64,000 nt of DNA. Origin: Certhia americana (lineage: Eukaryota > Chordata > Aves > Passeriformes > Certhiidae). The translations under genes and the position numbers were made by a program. Positions 1-13,420 of this stretch are shown here, piece after piece; position 1 is the first letter of the stretch; each line of letters opens with the position of its first letter. The notes beneath the pieces were generated by a model. It was not told the origin of the DNA and did no database searches. It saw only the letters and a program-made list of their open reading frames with translations. The DNA lies in NCBI GenBank assembly GCA_018697195.1, contig CM031879.1:48500509-48564508 (forward strand). The letters are read 5' to 3'.

Positions 1-2611
1 GAGGAAACAGACAAGAGAAGCAAACATGACACGGTGAAGCCCAGAATTCTAAATTGGCTGCAAAGTTAAGCATATAATATCATCCCAATCTCACAAGATA
101 CGTAGACTCATCGGAGAGGGCATTAAAGAAAAGGATAAATCTGTAGCACCTTTTCCACAATATCATGTATTTTGCAGAAGCCTAAAGAAAATGTGAACAG
201 GATGCAGATCAATATATGCAATTAATTTGAATTTTCAATTTTGGTGTTAGGGAAAGATGCTGTAAAATGCAGCAAACTACCTTCTGCTGAGACAGCAAGC
301 TGATGCAGAGAGTAAGGCAAGAGCAGTGTGCAGTGCACTACACATTCCAAACAGCCTCCAAGCACCACCCTTTAGACGGAGGGGGCAGCAATAAAAGAGG
401 CCACCTAGTTCTAACAAGGGAAGGAAAGATGGCCCACTGAACCCAGTGCTCTGAGATTTCTGCTCCTCTGCAGGTAACCTGGGGGACTTGTTTCATTACT
501 CTGTGCATCACCTCACACCACCTTTCTTCCTAACATGAATATTATGCAATTAGGACTTAAGAAGGGCTCAAATCCAGGATAACTGAGGATAGACTAAAGA
601 ATACAGGGATATTTAACTGCTAAAAACAAAGGATTAAATCAATGAACAGGAACCAAGAGTTCTGTTTTGATTCCTGTAATGCTATCTGCCTTGAATAAAC
701 TCTGTGGATACACTAGTCTTTGGCTAGCCCATACATGACAGAAAAAACCTCCTGCTACCTAGTGACTGTGCCACACAGGAAGCAGTGGACAAAAAATACT
801 TCTGGGAACCTACACTGTTCTCTTCATCTGCCACCTGAGCCGCGACTGTGAACCCCTCCCCCAGGCACCAACACTACTTCATTTTGCTGTACATCCTCCC
901 TTTCCAAGCAGCACATAAAAATGATGCTCCATCATTGCTGCCCAGGGGTTTAAATACAGCAGCAATGAATTGACTGGTCTTGTTAATTTAATTCAGCTAC
1001 ATGGGAAATCTGTAAACAGAAGCACAAGCTATGACAATACTATCACAGGGCTCTGAACACAGAACTGAAAAATTTGCTTTTGGTTATCACTGCTAACCAT
1101 GCAAGGAAGAAGAAATTTTCCTACTGGATATTTTACATTTTTACCATTTAAAGCTCTTGCAGGTAAGAAGAAAGTTTCCTACAGGCAACACTGTTTTTTC
1201 TACCCTGCCAATTAGCTTCACACACAACATGCTGAATTAGCATTTGACTAGACACACTTCCAGCAACTCCAATCCAGAGCTAATTTAACAGACATGACAG
1301 TACCCCTTGAGTCACCAGGGAAGGCAAGATCACCTGCCCTGGCTCCACCGGGACAGAGCAGCCTTTGGGAGATGACTGATAACCACATCCCATCCTCCTT
1401 TCCCACTACAACCTTATTTTCACCTGTTCAAATGCAGCCTGCACAAAAGCAACAGTAATTTTTCCAAGCAACCTCATGAAAATAGTTGCCTCCACGAAGA
1501 GCACTATGCAACAACTGTGTGTAAGCACATTGTTCAGAGACCAAAGCTAACCATCCAACAGACTCTGTACCCCAGGAAAATTCATACAAGCCACAAAAAT
1601 ATTTACCTGAAAAGCAAAGCTGGGAAGTGATCTATTAAGAAGCTCTCCCCTACTTAATGTGACTGCATTCATGATGAAAAATCCTGCCCAGGAAGTCAGA
1701 GGTAGAGAAAGCCTTACAATGGTAGGAATTCACCCATGGAAAAGGAGCAATGGCACATGTTTACTCCTGTCCAAGGTGTCCAGAGATTTAAGGAGTGTCT
1801 TTAAAATCCTATCCTAAAAACAAACATAAAAATTGCCAATCCCAGAACCAAGTAGACAGAGCTACAGACCTCAGAATCTTTAATTGCAAACTGCCAGCAT
1901 TTCAGGTATCAAGAAATTGATGACACAGTATAAGAAATGGCTTAGGAGAATATACATAAAATTCGTATTTCAGACTAACCCTGAGCATCAGGTAAACTAG
2001 ACAAGCCAAACAAAGCACTTGATATTACTGTGCCAGCAGGGCTGATCAGTTTGTCCACTGTACTGCACGTTTTCCAGACTATATGCATCATCTCTTTATC
2101 AAATCCAAGAGAATCATCTTCACAGAATACCTTACAACAGATATGAGAGCCCAAGCACAGAAATTTTATGTTTATTTAAACACAGACCTCATAAAAGAGC
2201 TTGGTAACACCTTGTCAGCAACAGCGACTAGCTGACACCAGCTATCGTGGAAGATTTCAGTGCACAGGAGAGTCAAACACATCCCTCTCCAGCTACATTT
2301 CCCAAGGATGGTCAGGGACAGGCACTACTTCAGGCAGACTGTCATCACATTCAAGTTATAGCCAGAGGGTTCCTCATTCTGAGGTAACAGGACCATTCTC
2401 TCCAATTTGTTTCTGTAAACAAATTCCACACATCTACTGAAACCCAACAGAGAGAAAGGATGGTCCAGATCTACTGAATCACTACCCATTTATATATTAA
2501 AACATGCAGTCTTTCTTCTCTGCACATAGAGATGCCTCAGAGTTTTGGATGCCAGAAAGGATAAGAAAGGAGAACTAGGTCACCAAAAGTGAAAAATAGT
2601 GGCTGCTACAG

Positions 2612-3030
2612 AATTCACAGAATGACTAGGTTGGAAGAGACCTTCAAGATCATTGAGTCCGACCCATGCCCTAACACCTCAACTAGACCATGGCACTGAG
2701 TGCCATATCCAGTCTTCTTTTAAATACATTCAGGGACAGTGACTCTACCACCTCCCCAGGCACACCATTCCAGCACTTTATCACACTTTCCGTAAAAAAC
2801 TTTTTCCTAATATCCAACCTAATTTTCCCTTGACACAGCTTGAGGCTGTTAGCTGCTGCCTGGAGAAAGAGACCAACCCTCACGTGACAGCCACCTTTCA
2901 GGAATTTGTAGATAGTGATCAAGTCACCCAGTCTCCTTTTCTCCAGGCTAAACAACACCAGCTCCCTCAGCTGTTCCTCATAGGGATTGTGTTCCAAGCC
3001 CTTCACCAGCTTTGTTGCCCTCAAATGCTA
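2612..3030 (-). mobile_element. CR1 LINE fragment, 3' end with reverse-transcriptase ORF tail
   Basis: On the minus strand positions 3024–2683 form an open frame typical of the C-terminal end of CR1 ORF2: blocks such as [37 protein letters not shown] and a W-N-x-x-P-x-E-V-V-E-S-x-S-L motif are visible. The CR1 3' tail follows, seen on the plus strand as ACTAGGTTGGAAGAGACC near 2624. This is a 5'-truncated, non-autonomous copy and should not be annotated as a host gene. Confidence 0.9.
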
Positions 3031-4037
3031 TATCAAATGCCACACTGCAAAGCAAGGCAATAATCCTATCAAAACTCCAGTGGAGGTGCCAAACTCTGCC
3101 CCATGAAGCTATCAAGCCTATAAGCTACTCCTATGGTAAATGTCTGCAGTAATCATGAGGTCCAAAAATGAAACAAATACCATGCTGAGGAGAAAAAAAC
3201 AAAAACTATCTTCCTGTTTTCACTAGAAAGGTCATGCCTATTTAAGGAAACCTTCCCAAGAAACATGGACATGCTCCATCACATCCATCAGAACTAAGAA
3301 TCCAGAGTTAAGTGTAATCACTCATCAAAGAATTCCTAGTCCTTAACGGGGTTGTGGTTGAAGCAAACCCAACTCGCGCTACTCCTGGCATGCAAAGGAG
3401 TCACAAATACCTGATACTGCCCAAGATGAAAACATCAACCCACTGACCAGCTAAGGAGGAATTCTTACTTAACCCTTTAAGCAATGACTAATAGGAAGAA
3501 AACACACAAGAAGTCTCATAGCACCTCCATCTATTCAAATCAACACCTTCCTCATGGAAAACAACCATCCCCAGGAGAACTTATACATTGATCTAGCTGA
3601 GAGAGATACACTCAGGTATGTTATTAGACCAACAGAAAGAGAGGTTTCATGACAGAACATGAAGCATGAAGAATTTTTAGTGGTACTAATTTGTGAATTA
3701 TCAACAGATAAAACTTATTTTTCTGAAACTGCAGCATTTGGTACTGACTATATGATGTTGAAAGCCAGAAGAGATCAGGCAAGATGGTGAAATGCAACAA
3801 GCCTTTTCTAGAAGGATCTAATTAGGGGACAGTGACAAACACAAAAACCAGACCTAATTATGAACATTATTTCAATTTCCTGGCAAAGCCACACACAGAC
3901 ATATATATATAGACAAGTATCAGGCAGTCAGACAATATATACTCAAATACCAGTCATGGCCTCATTCACCACATCCACATGCTTCACAACAGCACTGATG
4001 GGTCAAAAGTGAGCACTGAGAGAAGGGATGGACAGAT

Positions 4038-4623
4038 TGTATGCTGGTTTTGGCTTTCATAGAGTTAATTTTCTTCACAGTAGCTGTTATGGGGCTGTGT
4101 TTTGGATTTGTGCTGGAAACAGTGTTGATAATTCAGGGATGTTTTAGTTACTGCTGAGCCATGCTTACACAGAGTCAAGTCCTTTTCTGCTTCACTCCAT
4201 CAGTGAGGAAGCTGAGCATGCACAAGAAGTTGGGAGGGGACACAGCCAGGACAGCTGACCCCAACTGACCCAAGGGATATTCCATACCACATGGCATCAT
4301 ACTCAACATATAAAGGTGATGGAAGAAAGGGAAAGGGGGAGTCATTCAGAGTGAAGCCTGTCTTCCCAAATTACCATTACACATGACGAAACCCCAATTT
4401 CCCTGGGGATGGCTGAATGCCTGCTTGCCCATGGAAAGTGGTGATTGAATTCCTTGTTTTCCTTTACTTGCATGTGTGTGGCTTTTGTTTTACCTGTTGA
4501 ACTGCCTTTATATCAACCCACAAGTTTTTTTACTTGTAGTTGCCTGATTCTCTCCTCCATCCCAGCAGGAAGGAGTGAGCAGCTGTGTGGGGCTTAGTTG
4601 CCAGCTAAGATTAAACCACAACA
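4038..4623 (+). mobile_element. Solo LTR of an avian endogenous retrovirus (copy 1)
   Basis: The segment is collinear with the one at 58683–59280 along its whole length (shared blocks include TTAATTTTCTTCACAGTAGC, GATTTGTGCTGGAA and GACAGCTGACCCCAACTGAC). It begins TGT and ends ACA, as LTRs do. A TATAAA box sits at 4309–4314, about 270 bp from the LTR start, as in copy 2. No internal gag, pol or env sequence is adjacent, so it is a solo LTR. A 5-bp repeat CAGAT at 4033–4037 and 4622–4626 could be the target-site duplication, although it overlaps the last bases assigned to the LTR. It resembles LTR families abundant in songbirds; the exact family is not verified. Confidence 0.85.
4309..4314 (+). 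promoter_or_regulatory. TATA box of LTR copy 1
   Basis: TATAAA in the U3/R region of the solo LTR, at nearly the same distance from the LTR start as in the second copy. It would drive transcription on the plus strand, antisense to RBFOX2. Whether it is active cannot be judged from sequence. Confidence 0.55.
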
Positions 4624-7600
4624 GATGGAAACACTACAGAGTGAAGTTCCACTGTAACCCTCTCTATCTAACAATCAAATTCCACAGTTGGTCCATTTCC
4701 TTTTACATTCTCCTTCTCTTCTCTGAAATATTCTCTGGCCTATGGTTGATACCTAACCATCACACAGACAGCACTGTTCCCAAATGCCACTATCACCTCC
4801 TGCTGAGTCCATCCCACCATCGCAAAGGAAGGCCTTGCCTCCTCTGTCTGTGACTGTGACATCTCAGCTCAGCTCACACAACATGAGGCACTTGGCATGC
4901 AGACCCTCTTAGGGAAATCTAACCAGCCCAGGAAGTCAGGCTTTTCCAAGAACTGCTTAGGTACAAAGGTCAGATAGGGAAAAACCTGCTAGATTCAACT
5001 GGTGACACTAGCCAGGTCTCCACTGGATTCATGTGAGCTTTGGAGAGGACACCAACTTCATCTCCTCCCCTCACTTCAAGGCAATGGGAATTCCCATAAC
5101 ACATGCCGAGGCACAAAGAAGGCATTGCTAGGTTGGTCTTTATCTCCTCTTTCCAAAAAGCAGTGGGGTGGGGTGTTTATTCCTCCCCTACAGCTTTATA
5201 CTACTTCCAGTGCTGTAGTCTGACAATCCTAGCAGTAAGATCAGGCATCCAGCCCAAAACTAGGCTTGTTGTCTGGGGCTCTCCAAAGATGACAGAACCC
5301 CAGCCATATAATACAATTCTGGCTCCACTTTTACTCAGCTAGAAGCAATAAAAAGCAGGCAGTAATAGGATGCATGAAGGACTCATTATTCAGCAAACAA
5401 AAAGGAGATACCAAGTCCATGACCAACCACGTACTTTTCACCCAAGACCTGTATCCCAAGTGGCAGGATTCCTTTGCAGCCCTAACGTGTCACAACGTCT
5501 CCTCAGCAAACATGCCTCTGTCCTCCTCACTGACTCCACAAGCAACCACACTGAAACCTGTGTTCAGAGGAAAAGGGGAGAGCTGCCAGTCCCCATTGGG
5601 AGCCAGCACAGGGAACAGGTCAGGAGCCAATTCCTGCCTTTGGTGTCCACACAGCACCTCTTTGCTTCTTAACAGACCAGAACACGCTTTTTAAATCAAA
5701 AGGCAGTGTAGCTACATTCCCTCCTAAAATAGCAACTGCAAAAGTCAAGGGCTGCAGATTAAAAAATAGCAACTATCCATGCAGCTTCCAGTGTTTCCTC
5801 ATGTGCAGGGATGTTACAATAAATCAGGATTATGTGCTACTTTTTCCTAATTCCTGCTTCATTCAAGCCTACGAAGTGCTGGGTTCTGAGCATTATAAAC
5901 AGCTGCAGAAACCAAAAGGTAGCTGGTTTCATAGTTTAAGACAAGCAGCATCCATTCTACTTAAAAAGTTAGTTAGATTTCAAACCTTATCTTCCAAGTA
6001 AAATTTCACTGTAATGCTGACCAATCTCCTTAATTCAAGCTGTTCTGCTGGGTTTTAAGATAAAGACAACATCACTGTACATTTGCCCAACATGACACTT
6101 AAGGATCAGTCTATGGAAGCAAGAGGCATCATATATATAGTGGAAGTTGTAGAGAGCTGTAGATCAAGGATTAAAACATCACCAAACCCCAACCTCAATA
6201 AAAAAGCCCCAGCTACAATCAAAAATACAAATAAAAATAAAATAGATTGAAAGTGTCAATCCTTTTTTGGCGTACCTGGTCTTATTACCAGGTACTTCAA
6301 TCCCCCACTTCCACAGTAAGCCACAGTATACCTTTTCTACCTCTCAGGAAACAAAAAAATAAAATCATTAGTACCTGTGAAGCACCCACACTACAGTGGT
6401 GAGTACTGTAGAAGAGACCATTAAAAATTAATAGGTCTATATTCAGTGCAAAGTTTAGGTTATCTGCAGTATATTCAGTTTGGGCTCGTACATGAGATGA
6501 AAGAGAAAAAATTAAATATTGGATAGTCCAAAACCTGACCTTACACCATTTTAACTGGTTACAAAACTCCCATTAAGTTTAATAGCGCCTCAGCGAGCAT
6601 CATCCATTTGCTGCACTTGCGGAGATGAAGTCATCTCTAAAAACATAAAAGGCATGACCACATAATTATGACCTCACATGATGCCTTCTTGTCACACTCC
6701 CCTGCTGGGCAGTTACTGGCTATGAGCTCTGGCCCCTTCAATGCGATTGCAGCACGCATTAAAGTCTCCCCAATTGCACAGGTTCTCACCCTGGCACATC
6801 CTCTGTCTCCTCAACCCTCTGCACAGAGGAGACAGAACCTGCAGTTCCAGACCACCCAGGACAAACATAACTCCAGCACCACTGCAGAGCTGCACACCTC
6901 TTCCTAGAACTAGAGCACTGAGAGCATTCTGCATTTCCTCACACTTCAACCTCTGCTACTGGACAAACCAAACAACAGGATGGGCAGGTGCTTCAGAAGC
7001 CAGCTGAATTCTCCTGCAGGCTGTCCAAGAGACTTTCAGATCTGCAGCTGCAAATCAGCAGCAGTGCTGCATACACTTTATTGCCTCAGTTTCCCCCATG
7101 ATACAAATCATTCCCGAGGCCACTATAACACAAACACCTGTCTCCCACCCTCACACATGCCACCAGCCCCAGGACATCTGCCCATACCATGCTGCCAGCT
7201 CCATTGCCTTTGGTATGCCCCACGGCTCCATCTGCTGCAGCAACATCACAGCCTAGGCTTCCTACCCTGAATGAACCTTTGGGACCTCCCCAAGCTGTCT
7301 GGTTGGTCCTACTCATGGGAATAGAAGCAGCACCACTCAGAGAGAGGTCTTTAATCCCAGGAACCACCCCAGGTCACTCCAAAGCTGAGCTTCTAAAACT
7401 AGAGCCTATAGGCAAGGAGACACACCTACAAAACCTACTCAATCCTAGTTCAGCTTTGCTCCAAAGCTGCACAGGGCTTTTAACATGAAATAAGGGTAGG
7501 AAAGAGGCCTCTGATGGACCTGCTTTCCAGGACAGTAGAGTACAAAGAGTAATGAAGCTTGCACTTCCCCTCATTTCTTCTTCCTACAAAAAGGGACGAA

Positions 7601-10600
7601 AAGACACAGAACAGAATAAAATCAAAGAGCTGGACAGAGGTGGCTCAAAAGCACAGTCTCTCACTGGAGCTGCTTGGAGAACAGACATGCTTGGCTACTC
7701 CACCTGCAGATCCAGGGACCCAGGAAGAAGGTGCCCAGCCCAGCAGCTGGGCAGAGCCTGGCCTTGCCCCCACCTTGCTGCCCGAGGTCAGTGAGCAAGC
7801 TGGAGGAAAGGCGACCTTCCCACCCCTATCCGGGAGAACAGCAACCACAGGCAGCAAATTATAGCACCAGGATCCCAGCTAGAGCCTCCCCTCAGCCCAC
7901 ACAGCACTAAATCAAGGCTTTTTAGTGATGCCTTGGTGGGATTTTCTTCCTGGGCATCACCCTCAACAGTGACAACCACCCCAAATGTCTGCAAGAATCT
8001 CCTACAGAAATAGCAGTGGGAAAGCTGTGCAGAAAGCCTCAGCTAAAAGTGCACAATGCTCCAGTCCCTTGAAGAAACCTGAGCCGGGTCCAGATCCCAA
8101 GGTCTCAAAGGCCTCTGGGGAGCATATTTTGATATTTGTGACACACAGAAAAGCCACATAAGGTTGATTCTTTAGCCTTTCTATTAAAAGAAATTTAGCT
8201 ATGCAGAGTCAGAGGGAAAAAGTGCTGACATGATGAGGGTTTTTTTCCCCCTTAAATGGCGCAGCTTCTTCCAGATCTCTATGCTAATACCTGCATTATT
8301 GCTGAGGAAATTATGAGCAGATTAAAACCCAATAAAGTCATGCAAGAAAAGCAACAAGTGCTTCTATTCCATGCTCTTTGAAGCAAGCATCCAATCTTTC
8401 TGCAGCACAAACTCTCCTAGTCAAAGGCAAACATAAGCAACAGCCACAGTAACCTACAGACACTTCAAACAGTAACATCCTGACACATTAAAAACAGCCT
8501 GAATCCCACTGTCCTATCCAAGTAGAAGACCTTATTACCTCTTTTCTAATCAGTGTGAACCACAAGTACTCTCTGCCCACACTCCAAAGCTTAGGAGCTG
8601 GCACAATAGTACCGTTAACTGAACACCAATGTTGTACCAAGTGAGCTGACACAAACTGCCAAAATTTCCTGCTCTGCCCAAGCAGATGCTGGATCCAGCT
8701 CTAGTTCAGCTGATGCTGCTCATTAAACAAGGGAGCTTTTGTATACAACCTTCCTTTCTTTGTGGCCACTTAAATACCTCATATCACTCTGAGGAGTTGG
8801 AGTCCCATTTCCTTTGGTCCAGCAAGAGAGCTGATAGGGGTGGTTTAGATAGATGTCGTATGTACGTGTGACAAGCCAAATGAGAGAGAGACTGGAACGG
8901 TTCACAAACACCCTGGAAATCTTCCAGAATACACGTTAGAAATCTAGAAAACTACACGGTCTTTCTCAGCAAAGCTTTCCTGCAGGAGAGGCAGCCAGGC
9001 ACAGCTCAGTGGGACAGTTTGGCAGAGCCCTGACAGGGAACACTGCAGGGTCTGGATGGTGGCATGGTCCAGGAATGGTGAGGACTATTTCATCAAGTCC
9101 CTGCCATCGTTAGACTTGGCTCATACAAATATCTCTAATTCAACCTGGAAACAATGAGATGCACGCAAGAAAGTGAAGCAGAGGGAGGGGGAAGCATGCT
9201 GGGGAAAATGTATACACATCTTTCAAACTGAATTTACAAAAGACTGCTGGCAAAATTAAATTTACTGGAGAGCAAAGGGAGTTAAAGCCCAAAATGCAGT
9301 CAAGCAGCTCTAATCCCTAAACATCGGGATTATCTCATGACAGCTACACTCGGGTGTCCACTCAATACCACTGTAAAATGTAGATCAACAGAATGCTTCA
9401 ATGAACTGGAACTCGTTACCTCTAATTGCTTCTCTCACTTCTCTTCTGGATGTTCCTCTGATCCCTCAGCCACCTCATTTCAATAGCAAACACACACACA
9501 GAAGGTCAAGTAATATCAGAGATGGGTAAATCAAATAAGAGATTTCCAGACAATCAGAACATCTGCCCTTCTCTTCCACTTCATACAAAAACTAAGGTTT
9601 GCTGAGTGCCATAAGACAAGTCAGCAGCATAGAGCGACAGGTTTTAAAACATCTTCAACTAATGCAATTCCTAACATTTTTCAAAGGGGCAGAGGTTTCT
9701 GTGCAGCCAACCAAACACTGCTAACGACAGGCTTTATTTTTCCAAGCTAACAGGGGTATGTCCTTCAGCAGCAGTTTCCAGGGGACCACAGACCACACAC
9801 AGAATCCTGTTCAGACCCATCTCAACTTCAGTTTGGCTTCTCTACCTCTAGTGCAAACGAAGCAGTTGATTTATTTAATTTCATTTTACTGCTGCCTCCT
9901 GTGCAACCCATGTGCTCTGGTACACTGCTGCTGCCACCAGCCTCACTGCAGCAGTGGCTGAAAGGGCAGCCACAGTAAAGCACAAAGCCAGCACAGGAAC
10001 ACAGCTGCTAAACCTTCAGTGACCAGCACATCTTTGAGACAACCTTGAATACAGAAATGCAAACCCCCAATGAAGAAGGGCAAGGCAGGGGCCCTGCTTG
10101 CTGCATCACAGGGAGGAACAGCCAGGTGAGGTTATTGCACAGGATGTGCCTGGGAGCTGCTCCAAACTCAGCTAGGTGGGCAACCTTTCCAACATGCAAG
10201 GGAGAGAGACCAGGCCTCCTGCAAAATACCAGAGCGCTCATGGTTCTAAACAGGAATTCTGAAAGGAAAAATAAAAAGCTTATGTCTACAGCTGGGACAC
10301 ATATGCAGAAGGAAACCATCTCCAGTAGAGCTAGACCTCTGTTTGGCTTCCAATCTCATGAACGTGGCCATCACCTCTGAACACAAACCTCTGGAATCCA
10401 CAGAGAAATACTGAGAGAGCCAGGAGCAGTACTAAAGCATGCAGAATATTTCACTTGGGCTTTCCATTTTCCTGAATATGGCATGAAAAGAGCCAACATT
10501 AAAGCACTCTGAACAACTCTAAAATCCCAATTTTCAATCTGTTTGCCAAAGGTTTTCTTTGAACTGGAGATTTTCTCAGTGTTCCCAGACTGTGTCAAGC

Positions 10601-13308
10601 CTAACTCATAACATTCAAATATTTAAAAAAAAAATAAAGGGCAAAAGCAAACAGAGAAACAACAACAAACTTAGAGGTGATTCATTACATCTCATCACAT
10701 CAGCAATACTCTGTCCAAACAGCATCGCAGGAAACCTCATCCTGGATCCAAGGCAAGGGTTGAAAGACTGGAACTTCATTTCTCTTACTGTAAGATCTTG
10801 TATCCCCTGCATTGCTCTGCATCTTTTTACAAAGACAGCCATGCCATGAAAAAGAAGAGGGAGGAAAAAGCTAACCTAATTACACAGCTTTACCACGATT
10901 TACTGGAACTAGATGTTCTCTTCTGTAAGATTTAAAAATACAGACTTCCAATGGGTCCTTTACAAGCACAAAAGCTGTTATTCACTGGCCCCTTTTCGAT
11001 TACAATCCCAGTCAGCCCCCTTACTTCAAAACCCAAAGCTATCTAGAAATTATCAGCAGACTGATTTCTTGCCATCCTCTGGAGCACCACAAACAGGCGA
11101 CAGCTTGAACAAGGACACAGGTTGCCATGAAGCACCAGTCATGTCCCCACTCTCCCCCCTTTATGTAGCACCCTGCAGTTCAAGGTTTCCAGTCACTGTG
11201 CTGAAAGAAGTCAGGCTGGTAGAGGGTGTGACAGACCATCTTCTGGCTCACGGTAGGAAGAGAAATACTTCTTGTGGAGCAAAGACTTATCATCTATTAC
11301 ATCATCTTTTAGTCACAGGGGACTGATCTCAACACCAGTAGTCATCTCCATGAACCCTGTGCTGACATGGCTGAATGACAACACAAAGTCACCACTCATT
11401 GCTGCCACTAAGGTTTGTGTGGACTGGACAAGGCACAGACCACAGCTGCATTAACTGTCTGTCCTGACCAGCTGGCCATGCTCACGGTTGCAAGAAGAGT
11501 AATTCTCCCAAATACTCAGGAATACTGAGCACACAAGTCATTCATGAAAGATGAACAAGGATCAGCTCTGTTCACACCTTGCATCTAATTCCACCCATGT
11601 ATTACCACCATGTATGATTTTAATTTACTAACCAGCCTAGACCCCATAAAAAAGTTAAATCAAAATTCAGCTTGGGGACTTAACAAGGAGTTGATTAACT
11701 CATTCAACCTCATGCAAAGCAAGGGGAAGATATTTTAGTAACTTTTGCAGCAGTATAAACTGTCTGGTACACCTTGAGCACCTGGAAGGGGAAGATAAAA
11801 AGAGCACCCTGGAATAACACCCTTGCCTGCAGTTTGAAAGAGAAAGGGACACTTCCCAGCTAGCCACACATTTCTCATCTTTCATCACACAAGGAACAGA
11901 GGAGAAGAGAGATTCTTGCAAGGGTACTTTCTCTTCCATCTATGCAGCAGTCAGTATTTTCTGACAAGAAGCAAATACAGCTGCATCAACAACTGCATTT
12001 CAGTGCAGTTCCACAAGCAACTTAGGCTAATAAAACTTTCTTTTTTTGTCTTCTCCCCTGTGTTAGGCATTATTTTTACCCAGATTAGCAAGCTGATCCA
12101 AATGATTCAACCACCCAAGTCAACAAACAGAGCACGAGGTAGTTCCTTGCTAGTATTCATACAGTTAAAAAGCAGCAGCACCTTTGGGGCCCTTTACTTC
12201 CAAAGCTTACAAACCTATCCAAATACTTCCAGGTGACATTCCTGGCCGGTAGCATTTGAGTTTTGCCATTTATGGAACAGAGGGAGCTAAAAGCTAGCCG
12301 TTGCTGGTAGACCTTTTCCTCCCACGCCACGATTAACTGAAATATGTCCCAGAAGCAGATAGCAGCCATGATCCGATTTGTCCCAATCCCAACCCAAGCA
12401 GCTTTACACCACCCTCCTAACAAGATCAGCACTGGCCAAACACCATTTATCCAGCCTGATCAAAGATGGATTAGATAATGAAACCCTAACTGCATAAGCT
12501 GTCTGAGCATGCTGGCCTGAGACAGCAGAAAACAAGAAGCCCAGTGAATTTAAGGGCTGCTTGAAGCTTTTAGGCACCCTCAGCCCCAAGGTCTTAGCAA
12601 CTAGCTACTGACTTATCTTCCTGTAGCCTAGTTTGGATATTTCATGCTAACAGCCCCCAAAAAATCTATTAGTTTTACAGCTACATTAGCAATTTCTACA
12701 GCTAAATGATTTATTTCAGCATTATGTTTACATCCTGAGCCATTGGTAGGTACAGAAAAGAAGAAACGGTGGTGGGCACATAGCATTCCGTGATTCCTTG
12801 CTATCAGCCCAGAGACATGAGGTCACCAAGTTTACACAGCAACAGCCCGTGGCTCTGGAACAGGAAGTAAAAAATAGACAGGATCTCCAGGAAAAACAAG
12901 GTACAACGGTTCCTGGTCTGATTTCCAGCTTTCAGAAAGCCTCTAGTACATATGAGAGGGAGGAAAAAAAAACATCAAAGAATAGGCTCTTTATTCCTCC
13001 TGTAAGCATTACATACAGTTAAACATAGAGTATTTACTAAAAAGAAGCCGTTATTCTAAAATAAGGTACTTCAAAAGAAGGCACTATCTGAACAGAAATC
13101 CTCATGAAAGGCAATCTTGTATTTTGTCTTCTAAGTGAAAAGATAACGAATTTCCCAAACATTAAAGAACACATTTTTTCCTTCCTCTGATATCATTGGT
13201 AAGTTTGGCTTCAAATTTGGTACTTCTTGCTTGCAAACATGAGAAGATTCTCCAAATATATATGCTACATTCTTTAAAACTAAGAAAAAGTCAAGGAAAA
13301 CTTCGGGA

Positions 13309-13366
13309 CATAGAATCATAGAATGGTTTGGGTAAAAAAGGACCTTAAAGATCACCTAATTCCAAA
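13309..13366 (-). mobile_element. Short CR1 3'-tail fragment
   Basis: The plus strand reads ATAGAATCATAGAATGGTTT followed by a GGACCTTAAAGATCACCTA block. This is the reverse complement of the CR1 3' terminus, including its octamer-like ATTCTATG repeat. Only about 60 bp are preserved. Confidence 0.8.
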
Positions 13367-13376
13367 TAATGATACA

Positions 13377-13420
13377 TATTTGTACATATACACATACACA
13401 CACATATATATGTTTATTTT
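13377..13420. repeat. TA/CA dinucleotide microsatellite
   Basis: An imperfect run of alternating TA and CA units (CATATACACATACACACACA and then ATATATATG) lies immediately next to the CR1 tail. It is a simple sequence and probably length-polymorphic. Confidence 0.85.

Noticed and set aside
2683..3024. 113-codon minus-strand open frame
   Set aside because: It is the C-terminal remnant of the CR1 reverse-transcriptase frame, not a host gene.
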